From NCBI RefSeq assembly GCF_007655485.1, contig NZ_VJXQ01000003.1, positions 79,217 to 143,216 of the forward strand: a stretch of 64,000 nucleotides of DNA, given 5' to 3'. Shown piece by piece: positions 57,675-64,000 of the stretch (position 1 is the stretch's first letter; every line of letters starts with the position of its first letter). The notes beneath the pieces were generated by a model. That model was not told where the DNA came from and searched no databases. It worked only from the letters and a program-made list of their open reading frames with translations. The position numbers and the translations under genes were made by a program. Source of the DNA: Halobellus captivus. GTDB taxonomy: Archaea > Halobacteriota > Halobacteria > Halobacteriales > Haloferacaceae.

Positions 57675-58256
57675 ATGGGACGCACGCCACGGTATTTTCG
57701 GCGGACTCTGCTCTTGGCGTTGTCGAGTGCGTCTGCGATCGGTCTGCTGGCTGGCTGTAGCGGAACGCCTGGGGAGAACGGTGGACGTGACAGTCCTGCC
57801 AGCGGGTCACGGTCACCATCGAACGCGGACGACAGCGGCAGTGATGAGACGCGGGCGAACGACGCCGACTCGGGAGGCCGGTCGGAGCTGGATCTTCGGG
57901 AGGCGAACGTCGTCGACGTTGTGATCGACGGCAGCGACGGCGAGTACTCCTTCGACGTCACGCTGCACCACGACGACGAGGGAGAAGACGGCTACGCCGA
58001 CTGGTGGCAGGTCGAACGTCTCGACGGGACGCGGATCGGCCGTCGCGATCTACTCCACGCGCACGCGCAGCAACCCTTCACCCGGTCGGACACGTTCGAG
58101 ATCCCCTCGGACGTGCGCTGCGTCGCAGTGAGGGGTCACGATCAGACGCACGGATACGGCGGGAGAATGATGGTCGTGAACGTGGCATCCGCGGCGACAC
58201 GGGCCGTCGACCAGGGCGCGGACCGACAGCCCGTCGACGAGAGCGACTGCCCATAG
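57675..58256 (+). CDS. Lipoprotein of unknown function
   Basis: A 193-residue exported lipoprotein. The N-terminus MGRTPRYFRRTLLLALSSAS is followed by the lipobox LLAGC and an Asn/Asp/Ser-rich linker (residues about 30-75). The mature domain has a small beta-rich pattern VVIDGSDGEYSFDVTLHHDDEG, with VERLDGTRIGRRDLLHAHAQQPFTRS, HDQTHGYGGRMMVV and a C-terminal DESDCP. Several histidines and acidic residues might bind metal; I do not recognise the family. It runs divergently from the LigT-like gene with a 114-bp gap. Confidence 0.75.
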   Translation: MGRTPRYFRRTLLLALSSASAIGLLAGCSGTPGENGGRDSPASGSRSPSNADDSGSDETRANDADSGGRSELDLREANVVDVVIDGSDGEYSFDVTLHHDDEGEDGYADWWQVERLDGTRIGRRDLLHAHAQQPFTRSDTFEIPSDVRCVAVRGHDQTHGYGGRMMVVNVASAATRAVDQGADRQPVDESDCP

Positions 58257-58326
58257 CGGAGCGACTCTCCGAAACCGAAAGGGACTGCCGCGGAGAAACG
58301 GGGACGGTTCGTGGGCGACGAACCGA

Positions 58327-58536
58327 TCAGATCCGATCCAGCAACCACAGCACAATGAGGCTGATGACGGCAAGTCCCAGCAGGGGTCGGAGTGGTCCGA
58401 GAAGCTCTCCGAGGATACCGAGAACTCCGCCGATGACTTCGAGGACGAGCCAGATCACGACGAGCACGAGGACGATCTTCAGAAGGTCCTCGACTTCCAG
58501 TGCTCCGCGGTCCGAACCGGGTATCGGTAAGCGCAT
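58327..58536 (-). CDS. Small two-span membrane protein (DUF7554-like)
   Basis: A 69-residue protein starting at ATG 58536 (RLPIPGSDRGALEVEDLLKI). Two hydrophobic helices, VLVLVVIWLVLEVIGGVLGI and PLLGLAVISLIVLWLLDRI, lie after a short amphipathic start. From memory it resembles a haloarchaeal family (DUF7554). A TTG start at 58563 would add nine residues. It is convergent with the lipoprotein gene. Function is unknown. Confidence 0.7.
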   Translation of the reverse strand: MRLPIPGSDRGALEVEDLLKIVLVLVVIWLVLEVIGGVLGILGELLGPLRPLLGLAVISLIVLWLLDRI

Positions 58537-58673
58537 AGCTGCCACCTCGTCGTCGACCCCCAAGTGCCTTCGGGTGGTTTCACGGGTACGTTTCGAATCG
58601 ACAGAGTCGACCGCGTGCTGCGAACTACTGCCTCTCCCCGGTCGCTCCCGAGCCTACAAGTAGTGACGGAGCG

Positions 58674-59141
58674 ATGGGTATCGCCGAGGCACTGATGATC
58701 CTCGAAGAGACGACGGTGGTGGAGGCGTCCCCGGGTGCCGTGTTTCACTTCTTCGAGACGATGGAGGAGCACTACACGCGATGGCACCCGGATCACGTCG
58801 CGTTCCGTTGGATCGACGGAAACGGACTGGAAGCGGGTGCGACGGCCTATTTCGAGGAGGAGATCGCCGGAAAGACGCAGCGGAAAACGGTCCGGTTCAC
58901 GCGGGTGGATCCGGATCGATACATCGAGTTCGAGCCGACGTCACGGCTCGTCCGGCTTCTGATGCCCCACATCAGCTTCGCGATCAGTTCCCACCCGGGC
59001 GGGTGTGAGCTCACACAACGCATCAGCGTTCGGACCGGACCGATCGGCGCGTGGCTCAATCGTCGGGAGTTCGACGCCGTTCGGGAACATATGCGGGAGG
59101 AGGGCGAAAACCTGAACCGCATCCTCGAAGACGATTCGTGA
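58674..59141 (+). CDS. SRPBCC/START-like domain protein
   Basis: A 155-residue soluble protein of the SRPBCC (Bet v1/polyketide cyclase) fold, which binds hydrophobic ligands. Features: LEETTVVEASPGAVFHFFETMEEHYTRWHPDHVAFRWID at the start, and RFTRVDPDRYIEFEP in the middle, with an amphipathic C-terminal helix REFDAVREHMREEGENLNRILE. Start ATG 58674 is used (58695 is possible). The ligand is unknown. It precedes the stomatin-like gene by 60 bp. Confidence 0.8.
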   Translation: MGIAEALMILEETTVVEASPGAVFHFFETMEEHYTRWHPDHVAFRWIDGNGLEAGATAYFEEEIAGKTQRKTVRFTRVDPDRYIEFEPTSRLVRLLMPHISFAISSHPGGCELTQRISVRTGPIGAWLNRREFDAVREHMREEGENLNRILEDDS

Positions 59142-59201
59142 CCACGCGGCGTTCTGACTGGTTGCGAACCCGCGGGACACCCTTAATGCGACAGCCTCAC
59201 A

Positions 59202-60392
59202 ATGTCAGCTATGGCGAACCTCTTTCGCGAACTCGGCCGCCTCTCGGCGCACGGGCCACCGGGGTGGCTCCTCCCTGCTGCGGCCGTCGCCGTCGCCCTC
59301 CTCGTCGCGGGTGTCCTCTTCGGCGGCAATCCGCTGGCCGTCGTCGGTTTCGTCGTCCTCGCGCAGGCGATCGCTGCCGTCTACAGCGCCGTCGAGATCG
59401 TGAACGCCTACGAGAAGGCGACGCTGACGGTGTTCGGCGAGTACCGGAAGCTGCTCGAACCCGGGTTCAACGTGATTCCGCCGTTTATCTCGAAGACGTA
59501 CGCGTTCGACATGCGGACGCAGACGCTCGACGTCCCCAAACAGGAGGCGATCACTCGCGACAACTCCCCCGTCACTGCGGACGCCGTCGTCTACATCAAG
59601 GTGATGGACGCCAAGCGGGCGTTTCTGGAGGTCGACGACTACGAGCGCGCGGTCTCGAACCTCGCACAGACGACGTTGCGGGCGGTCCTCGGCGATATGG
59701 AACTCGACGAGACGCTCTCCGAGCGCGAGAAGATCAACCGACGCATCAACGAAGAACTCGACGAGCCGACGGACGAGTGGGGCATCCGCGTCGAGAGCGT
59801 CGAGGTCAGAAGCGTCAAACCCAGCGCGGCCGTCGAGACCGCGATGGAAGACCAGTCCTCCGCGGAGCGCCGCCGCCGCGCGATGATCCTCGAAGCACAG
59901 GGTTCGCGACGCGCCGCCGTCGAGACCGCCGAGGGTGACAAGCAGGCGAACATCATCCGCGCGCAGGGCGAAAAGCAGAGCCAGATCCTCGAAGCGCAGG
60001 GTGACGCCATCTCGACGGTACTGCGCGCGAAATCCGCCGAATCGATGGGCGAGCGCGCGATGATCGACCGCGGCTTCGACGCGCTCACTCGAATCGGCAC
60101 GTCGCCGTCGACGACGTACGTCCTCCCCCAGGAACTCACGAGTTTGCTGGGTCGGTACGGTCGCGGGCTGACCGGCGCTGCCGTGCAGGAATCCGCCGGG
60201 TTGGAGAGCCTCGATTTCGATGCCGAGACGCGCGAACTGCTCGGAATCGACGACGTCGACGAGATTCTCGCGGCGGTCGACGGAGTCGAGAGCGCCGAGT
60301 CCGTCGGCGAACTCGCCGCCCGTGGCGACGACGACGCCGCCCAGACCGACGTCGACTTGAACCTCGAAGGGGCCTACGATGCGGAGAGATAG
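59202..60392 (+). CDS. SPFH/band 7 (stomatin/prohibitin-like) membrane protein
   Basis: A 396-residue protein with two N-terminal hydrophobic segments (LLPAAAVAVALLVAGVLFGG and AVVGFVVLAQAIAAVYSAV) and then the SPFH domain: EKATLTVFGEYRKLLEPGFNVIPPFISKTYAFDMRTQTLDVP and VTADAVVYIKVMDAKRAFLEVDDYERAVSNLAQTTLRAV. The coiled coil region is AEGDKQANIIRAQGEKQSQILEAQGDAIS. The C-terminus has acidic residues. ATG 59202 or 59211 is possible. Stomatins form oligomers in membranes and often pair with NfeD-type proteins; none is next to it here. Function in archaea is unclear. Confidence 0.92.
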   Translation: MSAMANLFRELGRLSAHGPPGWLLPAAAVAVALLVAGVLFGGNPLAVVGFVVLAQAIAAVYSAVEIVNAYEKATLTVFGEYRKLLEPGFNVIPPFISKTYAFDMRTQTLDVPKQEAITRDNSPVTADAVVYIKVMDAKRAFLEVDDYERAVSNLAQTTLRAVLGDMELDETLSEREKINRRINEELDEPTDEWGIRVESVEVRSVKPSAAVETAMEDQSSAERRRRAMILEAQGSRRAAVETAEGDKQANIIRAQGEKQSQILEAQGDAISTVLRAKSAESMGERAMIDRGFDALTRIGTSPSTTYVLPQELTSLLGRYGRGLTGAAVQESAGLESLDFDAETRELLGIDDVDEILAAVDGVESAESVGELAARGDDDAAQTDVDLNLEGAYDAER

Positions 60393-60428
60393 AAGCTGTT
60401 AGGTGGATGCGTTCTGTCAATCGTGACG

Positions 60429-60575
60429 ATGACAGCACTGCTTCACCTCGGACTCGAACACCCCTCGATCTTATGGCTCGTCGGCGTCGGCTTCCTCGCG
60501 TTCGTCGCGGGACTCGTCGTCAATCTGTACCGCTCGCGTCGGTCGAACGCCTCTCCCGACGCCACCGACCGGTAG
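60429..60575 (+). CDS. Small single-span membrane peptide, 48 aa
   Basis: MTALLHLGLEHPSILWLVGV continues into a hydrophobic GFLAFVAGLVVNLYRSRR helix and a polar tail (SNASPDATDR). It has one transmembrane helix with positive residues on the inner side. It starts at ATG 60429 (or GTG 60423), 36 bp after the SPFH gene, and ends 12 bp before the convergent uvrB stop. Position and composition suggest a real short gene cotranscribed with the stomatin-like gene. No function is known. Confidence 0.6.
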   Translation: MTALLHLGLEHPSILWLVGVGFLAFVAGLVVNLYRSRRSNASPDATDR

Positions 60576-60587
60576 CGCTCACCTCAG

Positions 60588-62705
60588 TTACGTTTCAGTA
60601 TCGGGCTCACCGACCGCCACGTCGTCGAGCGGATCGACACCGGGGTCGACCCCTTCGGCTCGATCTCCCGATCCGCCCTCGTCCGGGCTGATATCGAACT
60701 CCTGTCGGAGCCCGCGGATCCGGTCGCGGATGTCGGCCGCGAGCTCGAATTCGAGGTTGTCGGCGGCATCCTGCATTTTCTCCACCAGGTAGTCGATCTG
60801 CTCGCGCGCCTCCTCGGCGTCGTCCGGATCGTCGGTCGCGGACTTCGCCGAACGCTTGCCGCTTCCGGGGAGGTTCGTCTCGCCGACCGCCTTCTCGATC
60901 GTCTTCGGCTCGAAGCCGTGCTCCTCGTTGTACTTCTGCTGGATCCGGCGTCGACGGCGCGTCTCCTCGATCGCGGCGGCCATCGAATCGGTCGTCTCGT
61001 CGGCGTAGAGGATCACCTCGCCCTCGACGTTTCGCGCCGCCCGTCCCATCGTCTGGACGAGCGTGGTCTCCGAGCGGAGGAAGCCTTCCTGATCCGCGTC
61101 GAGGATGGCGACGAGCGAGACCTCGGGGATGTCGAGTCCCTCCCGCAGGAGGTTGATACCGACGAGCACGTCGATAGTGCCCAAGCGAAGGTCGCGGATC
61201 AGCTCGTGGCGCTCCAGCGTGTCGGTCTCGTCGTGCATGTACGCGACGTCGACGCCGGACTCCTCGAGGTACTCGGTGAGGTCCTCGGACATCCGCTTCG
61301 TGAGCGTCGTGACGAGCACGCGCTCCTCGCGCTCGATCCGCTCGTCGATCCGGTGCATCAGGTCGTCGACCTGCCCGGTGGCATCTTCGACCTCGATCGC
61401 GGGATCGACCAGATGGGTGGGGCGGACGATCTGCTCGACGATCCGCTCGCTTCGTTCGCGCTCGTAGTCGCCCGGCGTCGCCGACACGTACAGCGTTCGG
61501 TCGGTCTTCTCCTCGAACTCCTCGAACGTGAGCGGGCGGTTGTCGTACGCCGTCGGGAGCCGGAAGCCGTTCTCGACGAGCGAGTCCTTCCGAGACTTAT
61601 CGCCCGCGAACTGCCCGCGGATCTGCGGTAAGGTCTGGTGGGACTCGTCGACGACGGTCAGGAAGTCCTCGGGGAAGTAATCGAGCAGCGTGTACGGCGC
61701 TTCGCCGGACTCGCGGTCGGACATATGAACTGCGTAATTCTCGATGCCCGAGCAGTAGCCCGTCTCTCTGAGCATCTCGATGTCGAACGTCGTACGCTCC
61801 TCGATCCGCTGGGCGGCCACGAGGTCGCCCTGCCGCTCGAAGTACTTCACGCGGTCTTCCATCAGCGCCTCGATCTCACCGATCGCCTCCTCCAACTGGT
61901 CTTCGGGGATCGAGTAGTGCTCTGCGGGGTGCACGAGGACGGCGGGTTCCTCGGAGACGACCTCCCCGGTGAGCGGATCGAGTTTCATCAGTCGGTCGAC
62001 CTCGTCGCCCCAGAACTCGACCCGAACCGCGTAGCGGCCGTACATCGGGTACACCTCGACGGTGTCCCCGCGGACGCGGAACGTCCCCTGCTGGAAGTCG
62101 ACGTCGTTGCGCTCGTAGTTCAGATCGACGAGGCGCGCGAGCAACTCGTCGCGGTCGAGGCGGTCGTCGCGCTCGACGCGGAGGGCCATCTCCGTGTAGT
62201 TCTTCGGATCGCCGAGCCCGTAGATCGCCGAGACGCTCGCGACGACGATGACGTCGTCGCGGGTGAGAAGCGAGCGCGTCGCCGAGTGGCGAAGTCGATC
62301 GATCTCCTCGTTGATCGACATGTCCTTGTCGATGTAGGTGTCGGTCTGTTCGACGTAGGCCTCTGGCTGGTAGTAGTCGTAGTAGGAGACGAAGTACTCG
62401 ACCGCGTTGTCCGGGAACAGGTTGCGGAACTCCTCGTACAGCTGCGCGGCGAGCGTCTTGTTGTGGGCGAGCACGAGAGTGGGCTGCTGGAACTCCTCGA
62501 CGACCCACGAGACGGTGTTGGTCTTGCCCGATCCGGTCACGCCGAGCAGCGTCTGCTCGTTCATCCCCGACGCGTATCCCTCGGCGAGCCGCTCGATGGC
62601 CTCGGGCTGATCGCCCGCGGGGTCGAACGGGGCGTCGACGCGGAACTCCCGCTCTGCGGTCGGTCTGTCGGGCGAGAGCGGACTCGACCCGGAGGTGTCG
62701 CTCAT
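60588..62705 (-). CDS. uvrB: UvrABC excinuclease subunit B
   Basis: UvrB is the damage-verifying helicase-like subunit of bacterial-type nucleotide excision repair, also present in haloarchaea. The 705-residue protein starts at ATG 62705 ([15 protein letters not shown]). Motifs: [19 protein letters not shown] (Walker A), the beta-hairpin [35 protein letters not shown] (Walker B), [31 protein letters not shown]-like [20 protein letters not shown] and [21 protein letters not shown]-terminal UVR domain ([18 protein letters not shown]) binds UvrC. Length is normal, and uvrA and uvrC are not in view. Confidence 0.97.
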   Translation of the reverse strand: MSDTSGSSPLSPDRPTAEREFRVDAPFDPAGDQPEAIERLAEGYASGMNEQTLLGVTGSGKTNTVSWVVEEFQQPTLVLAHNKTLAAQLYEEFRNLFPDNAVEYFVSYYDYYQPEAYVEQTDTYIDKDMSINEEIDRLRHSATRSLLTRDDVIVVASVSAIYGLGDPKNYTEMALRVERDDRLDRDELLARLVDLNYERNDVDFQQGTFRVRGDTVEVYPMYGRYAVRVEFWGDEVDRLMKLDPLTGEVVSEEPAVLVHPAEHYSIPEDQLEEAIGEIEALMEDRVKYFERQGDLVAAQRIEERTTFDIEMLRETGYCSGIENYAVHMSDRESGEAPYTLLDYFPEDFLTVVDESHQTLPQIRGQFAGDKSRKDSLVENGFRLPTAYDNRPLTFEEFEEKTDRTLYVSATPGDYERERSERIVEQIVRPTHLVDPAIEVEDATGQVDDLMHRIDERIEREERVLVTTLTKRMSEDLTEYLEESGVDVAYMHDETDTLERHELIRDLRLGTIDVLVGINLLREGLDIPEVSLVAILDADQEGFLRSETTLVQTMGRAARNVEGEVILYADETTDSMAAAIEETRRRRRIQQKYNEEHGFEPKTIEKAVGETNLPGSGKRSAKSATDDPDDAEEAREQIDYLVEKMQDAADNLEFELAADIRDRIRGLRQEFDISPDEGGSGDRAEGVDPGVDPLDDVAVGEPDTET

Positions 62706-62840
62706 CGGGGGTTCTTGGAAGCACAGACACTTGAGACGGTCGGTCGGAGTGGAACAAGGCGCGCCGATTGACGCGAGATGTCCGAGCGACCCGGCCGACG
62801 GAGGCGAAGCGTTTTCAAACTGCTGAGTGTACGCTCGCGT

Positions 62841-63110
62841 ATGGCACACGAACTCCTCGAAGCGGCGAGCCAGCGACTCCGCGACGCGGCGGAGGCCGCC
62901 GACGGCGACGCACGGAAGCGAATCTACGACCAATCGGACGCGCTCGCGACGCTCGCGGCGCGAGAGCGCACCCCCGACCACGGTCGGCTGGCCCGGCATA
63001 TGAACGTCCTCGCCGAACTCGCGGAGGAGACCGACGGAGCGGCCCACGAGGCCGTCGTCGACGCCCGATCGAGCGTCTCGGAGTTCCGTGAGGGCGTCGC
63101 GGGCGTCTGA
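62841..63110 (+). CDS. Small haloarchaeal helical protein (DUF7553-like)
   Basis: An 89-residue protein starting at ATG 62841 ([20 protein letters not shown]). The patterns [32 protein letters not shown] and [13 protein letters not shown] match, from memory, a conserved haloarchaeal family (DUF7553) of predicted all-helical proteins. A TTTTCAAAC patch lies about 27 bp before the ATG. It is divergent from uvrB with a 135-bp gap. Function is unknown. Confidence 0.78.
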   Translation: MAHELLEAASQRLRDAAEAADGDARKRIYDQSDALATLAARERTPDHGRLARHMNVLAELAEETDGAAHEAVVDARSSVSEFREGVAGV

Positions 63111-63382
63111 CGCGCGACTGACACACGTCATCTCGTTGTCAGCCGTTTCAGCGCCTGAACCCCCCTATTTCGGGTGGAGATGTGGTACCGACTCCCGTCC
63201 GCTGAGGAGGTCGACCCCGCCTCACCCCGGTGGAATCGGTCACTCCCTCCCCCTCAATTCGGTGATCGCCGCTCCGTAGTGTCTGCGACCAACGGGACAC
63301 AGATGCGGCCGATTCTCCGAGACGCCCCCGGCGAGGTCTCGGCTCGGGCTCCGACTATTGTCGACCGACGGTTACAGTCCGT

Positions 63383-64000
63383 TCAACAGACGTTCTTCGG
63401 CTTGATTCCCATCGATTCCAGCGTCTTGACGTAGTCGTCGTAGGCGGCTTCGACGACTGCATCGGCGGCCTCCCGGGCGGCTTTCCAGTCGTCGTCGGAG
63501 TCGCAGGCACCGTCGAGCGCCGCGAGGACGCGATCACGCTCTGCTTCCAGTTCCGATCGGTAGCCGCGGAAGTCGTCGGCGGCCATCGGATCCGCGTCGC
63601 CGATGAAGAAGCCGACCATCTGTCCGGCGTGTTCGAGCGCGACGAGGTAGCGGCCGAGCAGTCCGCCGAGCCGGGCCGGTATCGACTCGAACGTCGCGAG
63701 CGCCTCATAGCGGCTCGGTCCGTCTCCGTCCGACGGATCGTCCGCGACGTCGGCGGCCCGATCGCGGGCGGCGGACGCGAGGTCCGCGAACAGGTCGGCC
63801 TCTCCGTCTCCGCCCCCACCGTCGGACTCGGCCCACGATTCGAGCACGTCCGCGAGCGCCAGCGCGTCACTCGCCGCCGCCGCACGGATGCTGTCCCCGT
63901 CCATCTCGCCGCCGGTGACTGCGTACATCGCTTTCGAGGAGCCGAGCCGAGAGAACGCCGTCTCGTGTTCGTCCTGTAGCTCCGCCGTGAGGTCGCTGCC
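63383..64000 (-). CDS. Rubrerythrin-like helical protein (partial, N-terminus outside window)
   Basis: A protein with 205 visible residues, truncated at the right window edge: the frame is open up to base 64000, with GSDLTAELQDEHETAFSRLG in front of the first internal Met. It is a helical bundle with acidic and alanine-rich segments (SDALALADVLESWAES, YLVALEHAGQMVGFFIGDAD, DDYVKTLESMGIKPKNVC at the end). From memory this resembles haloarchaeal proteins labelled rubrerythrin family or transcription antitermination-like, but the EXXH iron ligands are not clear in the visible part. The gene may begin just upstream of the window. Confidence 0.55.
   Translation of the reverse strand, partial: GSDLTAELQDEHETAFSRLGSSKAMYAVTGGEMDGDSIRAAAASDALALADVLESWAESDGGGGDGEADLFADLASAARDRAADVADDPSDGDGPSRYEALATFESIPARLGGLLGRYLVALEHAGQMVGFFIGDADPMAADDFRGYRSELEAERDRVLAALDGACDSDDDWKAAREAADAVVEAAYDDYVKTLESMGIKPKNVC

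Noticed and set aside
1-64000. tRNA, rRNA, CRISPR arrays, insertion sequences or a replication origin
   Set aside because: No T-arm-like motif with matching stems, no regularly spaced repeats, no transposase motif and no orc1/cdc6 gene was found; the only mobile element seen is the intein.

Overview
The window looks like chromosomal DNA of a halophilic archaeon (class Halobacteria). The GC content is high, the proteins are very acidic, many genes start leaderless about 25-30 bp after a TATA-like box, and several families are archaeal or haloarchaeal: PolD large subunit, LysW-type arginine synthesis, PGF-CTERM-like anchoring, Tat lipoproteins and small haloarchaeal DUF proteins. The genus cannot be fixed from sequence reading alone. 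I found no rRNA, tRNA, CRISPR array or transposase gene.

Layout. 1-6.6 kb: the end of a P-II nitrogen regulator, a CPBP protease, then tetrapyrrole genes hemL and hemC-cobA-hemD (the last three overlapping by 4 bp each), with two membrane proteins between. 6.6-14 kb: a DHH/RecJ-like phosphoesterase, a CNNM/CBS membrane protein, a NifU-like Fe-S protein, an alkaline-phosphatase-superfamily hydrolase, a PRC-barrel-like protein and a TraB-family protein. 14-19.6 kb: polC (DP2) carrying a 494-residue homing-endonuclease intein placed exactly at the catalytic motif, followed by a PPC/DUF296 gene. 20-25.5 kb: a four-CBS protein overlapping glyS, a dolichol-kinase-like protein, and a TrkA-C/CPA2 antiporter pair. 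25.5-35.1 kb: a full arginine route, argG-argH, then lysW-argX-argC-argB-argD-argE-argF, in which glutamate is carried on the small protein LysW.

35-38.5 kb holds a calcium/sodium exchanger and a secreted metallopeptidase. From about 38.6 to 54 kb lies an accessory catabolic island. It has three LigM/DesA-like (GcvT-fold) putative O-demethylases, a Pht5-like 4,5-dihydroxyphthalate decarboxylase homologue, two near-duplicate class II aldolase/decarboxylase genes, an amidohydrolase-2 protein, a stand-alone Rieske ferredoxin, a tripartite tricarboxylate transporter (TctB, TctA, TctC), an MFS carrier and an EamA transporter. Genes alternate in direction, most have their own TATA-like box, and no regulator or ring-cleavage enzyme is present. 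The set suggests uptake, folate-dependent O-demethylation and decarboxylation of a methoxylated aromatic acid. This is the most interesting candidate system here.

54-64 kb returns to housekeeping and haloarchaeal conserved genes: an XPD/DinG-type helicase, a LigT-like protein, a lipoprotein, small membrane proteins, a stomatin-like SPFH protein, uvrB, a DUF7553-like protein and the C-terminal part of a rubrerythrin-like protein cut by the window edge. Three short genes (lysW, a 55-aa DUF7556-like protein and a 48-aa single-span membrane peptide) were found by direct reading.
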